A stretch of DNA of 64,000 bases from Littorina saxatilis (GCF_037325665.1 NC_090254.1:14121745-14185744), one strand, 5' to 3'; counted from the first letter of the stretch, positions 45,362 to 57,240 are shown. Notes: generated by a model not told the origin, from the letters alone. Made by a program: numbers and translations.

Positions 45362-45775
45362 CATTATATATGAAGTCTTATATCGCTCGCGTATCTCCAG
45401 GCGCAGGGATCTATTTATGCCGTGTGAGATGGAATTTTTTACACAATACATCACGCATTCACATCGACCAGCAGATCGCAGCCATTTCGGCGCATATCCT
45501 ACTTTTCACGGCCTATTATTCCAAGTCACACGGGTATTTTGGTGGACATTTTTTATCTATGCCTATTCAATGTTGCCAGGAAAGACCCTTTTGTCAATCG
45601 TGGGATCTTTAACGTGCACACCCCAATGTAGTGTACACGAAGAGACCTCGGTTTTTCGTCTCATCCGAAAGACTAGCACTTGAACCCACCACCTAGGTTA
45701 GGAAAGGGGGGAGAAAATTGCTAACGCCCTGACCCAGGGTCGAACTCGCAACCTCTCGCTTCCCATGGTATAACT
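45362..45775 (-). repeat. SINE related to the one at 32100-32527
   Basis: Shares GCCGTGTGAGATG, CAGCCATTTCGGCGCATAT, CACGGCCTATTATTCCAAGT and CAGGAAAGACCCTTTTGTCA with 32100-32527. The 3' end (TATATATGAAGTCTTATATC on plus) is the piece found in coding exon B at 18653-18713. The head near 45740 (GGGTCGAACTC) is degenerate. Confidence 0.75.
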
Positions 45776-45856
45776 TTGAACGCAATCTGAGTGCATTTAT
45801 TTCAGGTAGTATCCCTTTCACACACAGAGCAACAGATGGACAGAGAGAGAGAGAGT

Positions 45857-48800
45857 CACAAATCAAATCAAATCAAATCAAATTTTATTTTTCGAGGGTT
45901 GTGGCGTAAGCAATACAACGAGCTTTTTTTCAACCAGCCCTCGCCCAGAGAGGGGACTAATCTAATCACATATTTACACGGATATTAACGTAGAAAAAAA
46001 GGTAGAGAAAAACAACAACATATGAATATTTACACATTACATATTATACACAAATATAAAGCATCGTATATGTAACGCAGTGAAAACAATGCTGAATACA
46101 CATATACATGCATGAGTAAATGTGTTATTAATTTGAGTGTTTTTGTGTGGATATAATGAACACTGATGCTTTGGACAAATGAAAATATAATCAAACGAAG
46201 TCTTCCATCACTGTGATTTTTCGTAATTTAACATTAAATACAGTGAAAGGTGTTTTTTGAAAGTATTGAGACTCATTGGGACTCTCACAAATTCCGGGAA
46301 AGAATTCCACAGGACGCTACCAGAATAGGCTAAGCTTGATTTGAAGAGATCTATCCTTGGAATTGGGACGTTAAACTTTCGGTTTGGTTTCACTTTAAAG
46401 TTTGCAACGAAAGTTCGTGGTGCACGGCCGGAAAGTATTTTGTGAAGGAGCACGCCTTCATTTAATTTAAATCTTTGTTTTAGTGGGAGAATCTTAAGTT
46501 TCTTATAATCATCAAATACAAGACTGGATTGTTTCAGTAAAATTAGTTTCAGCGCTCGCCTATGTAAACTATACAATGGTTTTAAAATATTAGCACTGGC
46601 AGAGTCCCAGATGGTTGAACAATAATCTGTGATGGTTTGTATATATGCGTTAAAGTATAATAACCTTGAGTGCTGATCTAGAAAGTGTTTAATTCTATTT
46701 AACTGATATATTTTTCTGGACATTGTTTTACATACCGACCGAACATGATGGGCCCAAGACAAATTATTATCGATATTTACTCCCAAAACTTTATGATCTC
46801 CTACCTCCTCTATTGCGTCGTTACCAATTAATATGGAATGAGGATTGTTTCGTATGTTTTGTCTCTTTTGTCTTGTTGTTATTAACATGTATTTGGTCTT
46901 TTTAGGGTGAAGACTCATGTGGTTATACTCCGTCCAATGAATGAGATCATCTACACTGTTCTGCAACGATGAATAAACTTTGTCTAATTTTTTATCAGTA
47001 GTGTGTAGGGTCGTATCGTCAGCAAAGAGTTCGCAGTTCTCATTAATACTAAGAGGAAGATCATTAATATACAGGGAAAAGAGTAGTGGTCCAAGGACAG
47101 AGCCCTGGGGAACCCCGTATAACACAGGTCTTTTGCTGGATACGGTTGAATTAACGCAGACAGACTGCTCTCGCCCAGCTAAGAAAGAGGAGAGCAGGCA
47201 TAAGGTTTGGGGTGACATTCTATATTCAACTAATTTTCTTAATAGTAATTCATGATTAATAACGTCGAAAGCTTTATTTGTTTGTTTGTTTATTTGTTGC
47301 TTAACGTCCAGCCGACTACGTAGAGCCATATCAGGACGAGGAAGGGGGGGATGAAGGGGGCCACTTGTCAAGCGATTCCTGTTTACAAATGCACTAACCC
47401 ATTACTTGTGTCCCAGCAGGCTTTAGTAAAACTAAATTAATACCTACTGGAAGATTACCAGTTTCCAGTATGTTAAAATAGGCTTAACCTATCTACTGCT
47501 GGGCTTACATCAGAACACTTACAGATTAAACTATACATGAATCGCGATACAAGCGGCAAGAAAAGAGATTTTTTGGAAAAAATACAGGTGAATGAGCAAG
47601 AAGGCAGAAAAAAGAAAAGAATTCATGAAGAAAAAGAGAGCATGACAGGAAAGAGGAACCAAAAATCTACCTAACAGCAAACTAGAAAGCTCCTGCGGTT
47701 CCAAAAACAGGAGGGGCCTTTAATTTCATAACCGCAGTGCCCCACTGCGGGAGTCGAAAGCTTTAGCAAAATCGACGAATAAGACACCACAGAGTTGATT
47801 ATTATTAATGCTACTAAGCCAACTTTCAAGAAGGTTTGTTAATGCTGTGTGGCACGAATGATTTTCTCTAAAACCTGACTGGTTGGAATGTATAAGATCG
47901 TATTTCTTCAAATGAGTGGTCAAGTGTGTAAATATGTGTTTTTCAAGTGGTTTTGATAAAACAGGAAGAATTGAGATTGGTCTGTAATTGGCGGGGTCAG
48001 AAGAACTACCTGATTTAAATAGCGGGATTACTTTCGCCTCCTTTAATTTGGTGGGAAAGTAGGATTTGTCAAGGCACAAATTATAAACATATGTAAGGGA
48101 TTCTGCAATAAAAGGGGCAGACAACTTCAGAATTTTCCCATCAAGATTATCCAAACCACGAGTACCTGTTTGTTTTAAGCACAACAGATAATGGAAGACT
48201 TCGCTAACAGATAGCAGAGGAATGTCTAAATTATGGGTAATATTTTTTGAATCACAAAACTGTTTCAACTTGTCCAGATTATTCTGTTTCGATCTATCAG
48301 TTGTAATTATTTTGTCAACAATAGAAGTAAAATGAATGTTCAGATCATCAGCAGGTATATCAATAACGGAAGATTTTACTGTATCTTTACGAGATAATTG
48401 GTTGATCACCTTCCAGATGGCTTTTGAGTTTTGTTTTGAACTGGATGCAGCGAGCTCACGGTAATACTTTCTACGAGCTGCACGTTTCATGGACGTTACT
48501 TTGTTTCTCTGTTTTCTGTATTCTTCTTCTTTTCCCTTTCGTTTAAGAAAATCGCGGTAATCAATCGCATGTTGAATGTCGTCTGTAAGCCACTTAGGTT
48601 TGGGATGTTGCTGCACACAAGAGGTTCGAAATGGTGCATGTTTATGATATACTTTTATAAACAAGTTGTACCATAATTCAAATGCTTCATCGGGGTCAGT
48701 ATAATTATACATAAATAAATCATTATTAAAAACTCTGTACAATTTAGTTCCAAAAGGTATGGATATTGATCAAGATTTGAAAATAACCTTCATGTACTAA

Positions 48801-49234
48801 ATGTATGGTTCAGTTTTGGGATTCTATCCTTTTTTTTCGACCATGTTAGGGCACACTGGAAAGTGATGACTGCAGCTAATACTTGGAACTGAGGTTTCAA
48901 TCATGTTAGCTCGGGTTGACACATAGATATGGTCAAGATAAGCATAGATGAGGTAGCTGTAATCCTTGTTGAATCGTTACTAACTGTTGTAAATTATGCA
49001 GGGATAACCTTTCCATCCAGCATTTGTTGGGTTTCACTAAATCAAGATTAAAATCCCCCAAAAGTATAATTTCTCTGGATTCAAGACTGACAGCGTCCAT
49101 CATATCATCAAAATTATCGTACCAGTTAATATGTTCAGCTGGATTCCTGTAGCAGAAACCTATCAATATTGGTGCTGATTTAGGCAATTTTAATTCTAGC
49201 CATATTGTTTCAACTGAATGCTGCTCTAAGTGAT

Positions 49235-49237
<3 letters not shown>
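45857..49237 (-). mobile_element. Jockey/CR1-type LINE, 5'-truncated in the endonuclease, interrupted by a SINE
   Basis: The endonuclease part shows GFCYRNPAEHINWYDNFDD and IILLGDFNLD (48933-49187). A pre-RT and RT part follows at 47757-48742 (VIPLFKSGSSSDPANYRPIS, QSGFRENHSCHTAL, LFVDFAKAFD). After the SINE the RT resumes at 46208-47263 (VINHELLLRKL, GVPQGSVLGPLLFSLYINDL, FADDTTLH, TKYMLITTRQKRQ, VPIPRIDLFKSSLAYSG). There are a few frame changes between endonuclease and RT. The 3' end is CCTCGAAAAATAAAATTTGA with an (ATTTG)n tail. Confidence 0.85.
47277..47752 (-). repeat. SINE nested in the LINE, 13-bp target-site duplication
   Basis: Perfect GTCGAAAGCTTTA at 47264-47276 and 47753-47765 flanks the element, which splits the LINE codons AKAFD/VINHE. 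Tail (CAAA)n in minus sense, body related to 25269-25660 (CCACTTGTCAA, TTTACAAATGCACTAA, CAGTTTCCAGTA). The head end forms CCGCAGTGGGGCACTGCGG-type pairing. Confidence 0.9.
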
Positions 49238-49299
<62 letters not shown>

Positions 49300-49345
49300 G
49301 CGAGCGAGCGAGCGAGAGAGACAGACAGACAGACAGAGAGACGGA
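49236..49345. repeat. (GA)n-(GAGC)n-(GACA)n microsatellite
   Basis: A perfect GA run then GCGA and GACA tetranucleotides, exactly at the 5' truncation point of the LINE. Confidence 0.95.
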
Positions 49346-49370
49346 GAGACAGTGTGTGTTTGTGTGTGTG

Positions 49371-49470
49371 TGAGAATACGAATACGAAAGTTTAATTGCT
49401 AGGCCATCGGCCCCTTGCATTGGGGAAGGAGGGGAAGGGAACTCGGTGTACACATAGTTTCGAAAACATG
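49371..49470 (-). repeat. 3' end scrap of another LINE
   Basis: GAATACGAATACGAAAGTTT with GGCCATCGGCCCCTTGC resembles a LINE 3' end with an (ATTCGT)n tail in minus sense. Only ~100 bp are recognisable. Confidence 0.4.
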
Positions 49471-49790
49471 AAACGTTTAACGATGCACCGATCATAGGGA
49501 TGATTTACAGTTTCCATCCCTTTCCCGACACAGTAGTTTCCACGTCAGTGTTCGCATTGTCCGTTTGTTCTGTGTAATTCAATTTACACCGTTCTCCAAA
49601 ATGTCATGATGAGAACAAAAGTCCCGAGTCACACCCACAACATCGATACGATATCCGAACCGAATAGCCTTGCTGTCAACCGAGGTAGAATTTAGTCACA
49701 TCCCGGGGTACAGACACTTCGTGTAGCGCATTTCGGAGTTGATCGGCGAATTTTCTCCTGTCGACGGGTGACGAAGCTTGTCGAGGTAGC

Positions 49791-51167
49791 CTACTCCTTC
49801 TCTTCTTGTATCATGTGGCGAGCTGCTTGCTTGATCATCCAGTACGTGCGTGGACTTTTGTCGGTGCTGCAATCGGTGACCAACACGAAATCGTCAGTTT
49901 CACATAGCAGTGATTGTCTGTCATCTGTGTTGTCACGAACCACCCTTCGAAAAGAGTTGTTTCTGTGTACATGTTTCACTGCACGCACAGCTGATCGGTC
50001 CTTCAGTCCCGACACATACTCCTTTACGGCCGACAGACTGTGACCTAGGTCAGATGCCTTTTTCTCTTATGTATCCTGTGTTTCTGTGACTTCTCTGGTC
50101 CGAGACTGTGTTTTCAACAGCCAGGTATCCAAAACAGACACACCACGTGACTCAGTGGCCCGTGGCGACATTAGCGAGATTTAAGAAACAGCACGTTTCG
50201 TTTTGCAGCTCGTTTCGTTTGGTGAATGAGTCACCCCGCGAAACGGAACGTGTAACGAGACGGCATAGGCCGCAGACAAGATTTAGATGTATTCACGTTT
50301 CGTTTCGGAATGAAAGGCCGGGCATGGCAGGATATGATCCGCTGACTGGGCATGGCATAATTTCAACTCCACGAGTCAATAAAGGATTGACATACTCGCA
50401 TTGCACGCACAAGAGCTTCACATTTTTCAATTCATGCACCTGATCACATACGAAGCCAGAATAAAAATTCGATGCGATGACCTACTTCTGCTTCGCCATT
50501 TGCTTTCTCACCATGAAGTTGGATAAATGTACCAGGATCAGCACCCTTCAAAATATTTCAGTTCACAACAGTTGTCTACCTCCAATGAACACATTCTCAG
50601 CGCTGAAAGACTGTGAAAGGGTTGATGAATCTAGCAATGCATAAAATGGCCAACAAATAAAACTGTTAGTGTGCAAAAATACTCACAAAAGTTGACGAAA
50701 TATTGTTCGTTTTTTGGGGGTGGAAAACGTGACTGCGTTTTGACGTTCCACGTTCCGTTTCAGTTGACCTTCACCTTTCCAGCGAGAGACCCCCGAAATA
50801 ATGACGTTTACCACAACTTCAAAACGAAACGTCCCAACGTTTCGTTTCTTAAATCTCCGTACTAGCACAGCTTCAGCCTCACCCTGTTTATTGTTATTAC
50901 GTTCAGAGGGCGTGTTGTCATCAGTGCGTGCAGCACGGGCAAAAATGTCACTGTCACAGTGTTGCGTGTCACTTTCACATTCGAGCCGATGCTGTTGTTG
51001 ATTTCTTTCAGATAGCGAAACAAGGGTAGGATTTATCAGTGAAGAAATGTCAGGACTTGCCTTTAATGTGTTGACACGGTTTTCTTCTTCTTTCTTTTTC
51101 TTTCGTTTTTCGGCTCGCAGCCTGTCGCGCTGAAGCTGGCTTGGCGGTTTTCGACGAAAATGTTGAG
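49791..51167 (-). pseudogene. Degenerate coding sequence of unknown family
   Basis: Minus strand. A 160-codon frame starting at about 51167 has MTQHFRRKPPSQLQRDRLRA, then EKRKKKKEEE, and ends at 50683. Downstream, 49791-50015 encodes NNSFRRVVRDNTDD and FVLVTDCSTDKSPRTYWMIK. The basic RKPPSQLQRDR start resembles starts of uncharacterised mobile-element-linked proteins that I recall from invertebrates; this is memory, not a search. The two frames are separated by ~650 bp with many stops. Inverted GATTTAAGAAAC/GTTTCTTAAATC words near 50180 and 50850 are noted. Function unknown. Confidence 0.3.
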
Positions 51168-51333
51168 TCATGGCTGGCCGGTCCGAGTCAGAGGCTGACA
51201 CAAGTCGCAGGACGACTGTACACTCACACACCACACAAACACACCAGCATCAAAGGGCTTCACACACAGCGAAAGAGAGATGGAGGGAGAGAGAGACAGA
51301 GTCTGACTCGGCACGTAATATACTGATACTCAC

Positions 51334-51438
51334 CGCGTCTGCTACATCCGTAGAAGTTATCACACAGGCAACCGCTAGGGCATGCGGTGCCCGTGCTGTT
51401 TTGTGGATCCCCGTACAGTCGCGAAGACTTATCAAACA
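51334..51438 (-). CDS. Cys-rich EGF-like exon of the receptor gene
   Basis: A 105-nt phase 1-1 exon (acceptor ctttcccccag, donor gtgagt) encoding FDKSSRLYGDPQNSTGTACP, then SGCLCDNFYGCSRR. Four or five cysteines in a tight CPSGCLCDNFYGC arrangement resemble the short EGF-like segment that follows FTP domains in scavenger-receptor or MEGF-type proteins. It is 1.6 kb downstream (minus sense) of the FTP C-terminal exon. NST is a possible N-glycosylation site. Confidence 0.65.
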
Positions 51439-51439
51439 C

Positions 51440-53045
51440 TGGGGGAAAGCAATTATTGCTACATTATTCTCCCCTCCAGCTGCTTCTTTTCTTCTGTAAA
51501 CCGGAAGCAACCAAAACAATAACCACCCAGCAAAAAGCCTGAATCCTCGATAGCTTATGGGTTGAGAAGCTACCACTTTGTGTACACTACTTTTAGCACT
51601 GAAAATGTCCAAACGCTCAAAATAAAATATACATCTCTAGAGCAGACAACACAAATATACCCCATTTAAACTACCATACCGCATTTAAACTGACATACCG
51701 CATTTAAACCAACAACTACAGGTTTGAACACACGAAATATAATGTAAAATTCATGTGTACGGTTGTTTTCTTGATCGAAATCTACCTTGTGCAACTGCAC
51801 CATCGGCGCGAGCTAGGTCTCAAGACAAGTTACTCTCATTATTTGTGTAGAGACTAGAGTTGTTCCCTTCCGGATTTCTACACACTGGGTTACTTCGATA
51901 AAAAGACTGCAACCCGTCGGTCAACCATTGACTATATTTCAGGACACACACAAGCAAATGCACACATCCTTGAATTTGAAGGCATACGAAGAAAGAAAAA
52001 TGTCCTTAGCGATACCAGAACATGAAAAGAACCCGAAATTATCTGTCTTTGTCGCCTCAGCAGAACAACGGCTTACATGTGTACTTGATTTTATTGCACA
52101 CCAAATAAACTGCTGTGAAGCCTAAGAAGAATTGAATGATTTTCATGGAAATATACAACCACGCATTATTCACTCAGTTGCAGGTAGACTGGCTGAGTGA
52201 TTAGGATTCGGTCAAACTGTGGCATAAAAACACATTTTTTTCTTTAAAAAAATGAACAAACTGAAAGGAGGAATGAATATGATACACACATAGTCTCAGT
52301 TAATATTAAAAAAAAATCGCTGAAGCTCGCATTTTCCATGATCCGCTAACCATTATGTTTGATATTCACTGAGACTCGGCATGTATCCTCCAAATAACTT
52401 GCATTTACCTGCCGGTCTTTGTCACGAAGGATCGTCCTTCCCACAAAATACGTTCGGCTCACTATCACAGATCTGCCAAGGCATTGCCCAGGATAAGACC
52501 ACCCCTCCCCTTTGACACATTCCACAACTCAAAATCCAAACTGGACAAGTGTCTATTGAGAAATCTATTCACAAAAAAAACTTCCCACTGTTAACAAAAA
52601 GAACACCGACTGTTGGATTTTGTTATGCAGTCACACGTGCAGGGATGGTTTTATCCCAAGAAGTCGCATGGACAGATCTGAGACAGTGATCCGCGGTGTG
52701 CCTTTAAAGTAGGAAGGGCAAATGCTCATTCCGCTGTCCTTCTGTACGTGGAATACTGATCAGAAACAAATTATCTGCTGCTCTAGCTCGATGGAGTCTC
52801 ACGAAAATGATAATTTTCCACTTACAGACACGGAATCACCACACGATGACCTTGACATTTGACTAGAATCAACCGAACCCTGGGTCATTTATAACAATGT
52901 GTACACCAGATACACCACACTGGAGTCGTAGTCATTTAGACGTACGTCTAAATCGACATACCACTCAAAGCTAACATTTGTTGATTCCTTGATGTCAAGT
53001 GTGCAAAGTACAGTGAATGATTCCAAAATTTTTTCATCGACTTAC
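51440..53045. other. Intron sequence without further supported exons
   Basis: Includes a short CATACCGCATTTAAAC(T/C) triplication near 51670-51710 and a TGACCTTGACATTTGACTAG fragment near 52850 from a dispersed repeat. A donor-like site near 52400 (minus) has no convincing exon. Confidence 0.5.
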
Positions 53046-53168
53046 CATAGATCTGTATTTCACAAATCTGTATAAATTTGTAATCATTCTCTGTTGGTAT
53101 CCCAACCCGTTTCTGTAACATCACGTGTCGGCCTCTCAGGGGTTCAACACACCTCACTGTTTGTTGAT
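53046..53168 (-). CDS. C-terminal half of the FTP galactose-binding domain
   Basis: A 123-nt phase 1-1 exon (acceptor tgttctaatgcag, donor gtaagt) encoding QQTVRCVEPLRGRHVMLQKR, then TENDYKFIQICEIQIYG. C-x(2)-PLRGR-x-V and LC/ICE(V/I)QIYG are hallmark strands of the F5/8C-related fucolectin (FTP) fold. It pairs with the N-terminal half at 63348-63581. The segment between them (normally R-L-x-V-x-V...C-G) was not found, so one more exon should lie in 53.2-63.3 kb or the domain is shortened. Confidence 0.8.
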
Positions 53169-53189
53169 CTGCATTAGAACAAGAAAAAC

Positions 53190-53460
53190 AAGAAAAGCAA
53201 AATGCTTTATAGTCATGTCCATGAGAGTTATGTAAGTCTTAAAAAGAGGATTCTACTACCTATAACCCCCCCACACAAAAAATAAAAGCTGTTCCAGCTT
53301 CATAAACGGATGCTTAATTAAGAGAACTTTTACTTCCAACTGATTGATACAATCTTGATCCTTATGTGACCTGTATCAATCAATTCAACACTAAGAATAT
53401 TTCACATATGTGAACGGCTCAGATCATGGGTAATATTACCACCTTCACATTTAAATGCTT
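53190..53460 (-). repeat. Intron block duplicated at 19927-20190
   Basis: Directly upstream (minus sense) of the FTP C-terminal exon. See the counterpart for the shared phrases. Sequence between is T-rich and non-coding. Confidence 0.7.
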
Positions 53461-53532
53461 ATTTTATAGCCATCCATAGAATTGAGACGAAAGCAAAGCA
53501 TACTAAACTGCTAAGCATAAAACAAACAATAA

Positions 53533-54374
53533 GACAAGTCGCGTAAGGCAAAAATACAACATTTAGTCAAGCTGTCGAACTCACAGAATGAAACTGAACG
53601 CTCTGCAATTTTTCACCAAGACCGTATACTCGTAGCATTGTCAGTCCACCGCTCGTGGCAAAGGCAGTGAAATTGACAAGAAGAGCGGGGTAGTAGTTGC
53701 GCTGAGAAGGATAGCACGCTTTTCTGTACCTCTCTTCGTTTTAACTTTCTGAGCGTGTTTTTAATCCAAACATATCATATCTATATGTTTTTGGAATCAG
53801 GAACCGACAAGGAATAAGATGAAAGTGTTTTTAAATTGATTTCAAAAATTTAATTTTGATCATAATTTTTATATTTTTAATTTTCAGAGCTTGTTTTTAA
53901 TCCAAATATAACATATTTATATGTTTTTGGAATCAGAAAATGATGAAGAATAAGATGAACGTAAATTTGGATCGTTTTATAAAAAAAATTTTTTTTACAA
54001 TTTTCAGATTTTTAATGACCAAAGTCATCAATTAATTTTTAAGCCACCAAGCTGAAATGCATTACCGAAGTCCGGCCTTCGTCAAAGATTGCTTGGCCAA
54101 AATTTCAATCAATTTGATTGAAAAATGAGGGTGTGACAGTGCCGCCTCAACTTTTACAAAAAGCCCGATATGACGTCATCAAAGAGATTTATCAAAAAAA
54201 AGAAAAAAACGTCCGGGGATATCATTCCCAGGAACTCTCATGTAAAATTTCATAAAGATCGGTCCAGTAGTTTAGTCTGAATCGCTCTACACACACACAC
54301 ACACACACACACCACGACCCTCGTCTCGATTCCCCCTCTATGTTAAAACATTTAGTCAAAACTTGACTAAATGT
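53533..54374 (-). repeat. Full copy of the TTTAGTCAAG repeat (array unit 1)
   Basis: From ACAAGTCGCGTAAGGCAAAA to CAAAACTTGACTAAATGT. It is the first of three consecutive head-to-tail copies on the minus strand; its CA tract is short and immediately precedes CACGACCCTCGTCTCG. Confidence 0.9.
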
Positions 54375-54380
54375 AAACAT

Positions 54381-55103
54381 AACAAGTCGCGTAAGGCGAA
54401 AATACAATATTTAGTCAAGTAGCTGCCATTTTTCAGCAAGACCGTATACTCGTAGCATCGTCAGTCCACCGCTCATGGCAAAGGCAGTGAAATTGACAAG
54501 AAGAGCGGGGTAGTAGTTGCGCTAAGAAGGATAGCACGCTTTTCTGTACCTCTCTTTGTTTTAACTTTCTGAGCGTGTTTTTAATCCAAACATATCATAT
54601 CTATATGTTTTTGGAATCAGGAACCGACAAGGAATAAGATGAAAGTGTTTTTAAATTGATTTGGAAAATTTAATTTTGATAATAATTTTTATATATTTAA
54701 TTTTCAGAGCTTGTTTTTAATCCGAATATAACATATTTATATGTTTTTGGAATCAGCAAATGATGGAGAATAAGATAAACGTAAATTTGGATCATTTTAT
54801 AAATTTTTTTTTTTTTACAATTTTCCGATTTTTAATGACCAAAGTCATTAATTAATTTTTAAGCCACCAAGCTGAAATGCAATACCAAACCCCGGGCTTC
54901 GTCGAAGAATACTTGACCAAAATTTGAACCAATTTGGTTGAAAAATGAGGGTGTGACAGTGCCGCCTCAACTTTCACGAAAAGCCGGATATGACGTCATC
55001 AAAGACATTTATCAAAAAAATGAAAAAAACGTTCAGGGATTTCATACCCAGGAACTCTCATGTCAAATTTCATAAAGATCGGTCCAGTAGTTTAGTCTGA
55101 ATC

Positions 55104-55144
<41 letters not shown>

Positions 55145-55236
55145 GCTCACACACACGCACGCACGCACATACACCACGACCCTCGTTTCGATTCCCCCTC
55201 GATGTTAAAATATTTAGTCAAAACTTGACCAAATAT
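54381..55236 (-). repeat. Full copy of the TTTAGTCAAG repeat (array unit 2)
   Basis: Follows unit 1 after six bases. It belongs to the TATTTAGTCAA subtype (ATATTT instead of ACATTT at the ends). The CA tract is extended with CACGCTCACACACACGC. Confidence 0.9.
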
Positions 55237-55976
55237 AACAAGTCGCGTAAGGCGAAAATACAATATTTAGTCAAGTAGCTGTCGAACTCACAGAATGAAA
55301 CTGAACGCAATGCCATTTTACTCGTAGCATCGTCAGGCCACCGCTCATGGCAAAGGCAGTGAAATTGACAAGAAGAGCGGAGTAGTAGTTGCGCTAAGAA
55401 GGATAGCACGCTTTTCTGTACCTCTCTTTGTTTTAACTTTCTGAGCGTGTTTTTAATCCAAACATATCAAATCTATATGTTTTTGGAATCAGGAACCGAC
55501 AAGGAATAAGATGAAAGTGTTTTTAAATTGATTTGGACAATTTAATTTTGATAATAATTTTTATATATTTAATTTTCAGAGCTTGTTTTTAATCCGAATA
55601 TAACATATTTATATGTTTTTGGAATCAGAAAATGATGGAGAATAAGATGAACGTAAATTTGAATCGTTTTATAATTTATTTTTTTTTTTACAATTTTCCG
55701 ATTTTTAATGACCAAAGTCATTAATTAATTTTTAAGCCACCAAGCTGAAATGCAATACCGAACCCCGGGCTTCGTCGAAGATTACTTGACCAAAATTTCA
55801 ACCAATTTGGTTGAAAAATGAGGGCGTGACAGTGCCGCCTCAACTTTCACGAAAAGCCGGATATGACGTCATCAAAGACATTTATCAAAAAAATGAAAAA
55901 AACGTTCGGGGATTTCATACCCAGGAACTCTCATGTCAAATTTCATAAAGATCGGTCCAGTAGTTTAGTCTGAATC

Positions 55977-56031
<55 letters not shown>

Positions 56032-56116
56032 GCACACACGCACGCACATACACCACGACCCTCGTTTCGATTCCCCCTCGATGTTAAAATATTTAGTCAA
56101 AACTTGACTAAATATA
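55237..56116 (-). repeat. Full copy of the TTTAGTCAAG repeat (array unit 3)
   Basis: Directly abuts unit 2 with no intervening base. Very similar to unit 2 (shared ACCCCGGGCTTCGTCGAAGA and AACCAATTTGGTTG), suggesting local duplication. The CA tract is the longest of the three. Confidence 0.9.
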
Positions 56117-56238
56117 AAAAGAACCAACAGCATCGTTTTGTATGTGTGGGTAGTAAACACGTTTTATTCACAAAACACGGCGGAAAATGGAGACCAATTT
56201 GTTGCAGAGCGACGGGTCACCTTCTTCAACGGGGACAC

Positions 56239-56379
56239 CCCGAAGCGTCCCGGTACCAAAGCGTCCCGGTACCGAAGCGTCCCGGTACCAAAGCGTCCCG
56301 GTACCGAAGCGTCCCGGTACCAAAGCGTCCCGGTACCGAAGCGTCCCGGTACCAAAGCGTCCCGGTACCGAAGCGTCCC
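56239..56379. repeat. 16-bp minisatellite with alternating variants
   Basis: About nine units of CCCGGTACC(A/G)AAGCGT, alternating A and G strictly, which makes a 32-bp higher-order unit. Each unit holds the GGTACC palindrome. Because 16 is not divisible by 3, several frames stay open; these are not genes. Confidence 0.95.
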
Positions 56380-56449
56380 ACTATAACGCGTCACAGGACT
56401 TAGACTTTTTTTTACACCCCCGGTATAGGGGTGTGTATAGGTTTCGCTC

Positions 56450-56512
56450 GATGTGTTTGTTTGGGTATTTGTTTGGGTATTTGTTTGGGTGTTTGTTTGG
56501 GTGTTTGTGTTC
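56450..56512. repeat. 12-bp (TTTGTTTGGGTG/A)n tandem repeat
   Basis: Four to five units of TTTGTTTGGGT(A/G), G-rich on the plus strand. Confidence 0.9.
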
Positions 56513-56668
56513 GCAAGTAGATCTCAAGAATGAACGGACCTATCGTCACCAAACTTGGTGAACAGGTTCTATACATTCCTGAGACGGTCCTTACAAAAAT
56601 TGGGACCAGTCAAACACACGGTTAGGGAGTTATTGGTGGATTAAAATTATACAAGGACTTATACGGGC

Positions 56669-56747
56669 ACACCCCCGTTGGTCAAAGGGAAATAACCATT
56701 CTCACTGCCACCAACTGAGAAGGTTATTTCCCTTTGACGGGGGTGTT
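56669..56747. repeat. ~79-bp hairpin with long inverted arms
   Basis: ACACCCCCGTTGGTCAAAGG and GAAATAACC are mirrored by GGTTATTTC and CCTTTGACGGGGGTGT with a small internal loop difference and a ~25-nt loop. Probably the end of a small foldback repeat. Confidence 0.8.
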
Positions 56748-56749
56748 TT

Positions 56750-57209
56750 TCCTATCGGAGGAATTTCTTGTTTTTTAAACCTTGACCAAGATACAAGTTA
56801 AACGATGTAGTTAAAGTGTATATCCAAAGAAAACGGGTGGTGGGGGGTGTTTTTTGTTTTTGACTGGTTTGTGTCGTGTGTGGTATGTAGACCAGGTCAG
56901 GGGTCAAGGTTAAGTCAGATCGCGTGAAGGATTGTGGTATAGATACAGTTCTCACCCAGCTGCAGTTCGCCGATTCGGGGAAGACGATTTCACATTGTTC
57001 GGTTTTGTAGCCCCAGAAAAATAGATAAAGAAGATACCAAAGGAGATTTCCTACAGGTTGATCTGCACAGCGTGTTTCCAGTGTGTGCGCGAGGAAGCGC
57101 TGTCGAAAGCGCAGTGTTGATCTGGCAGTCGTGTCCCCGTAAGTAGGCTACAGACAGACAGATCTAGATCTAGTGTCTCCCACTCTTGCACCGTGTCACC
57201 TATGCTTAC

Positions 57210-57240
<31 letters not shown>

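Noticed and set aside
56239-56379. CRISPR-like array
   Set aside because: Units are contiguous 16-mers with no spacers, in a eukaryotic context; it is a minisatellite. The 31-bp repeat at 42468-42601 likewise has no spacers.
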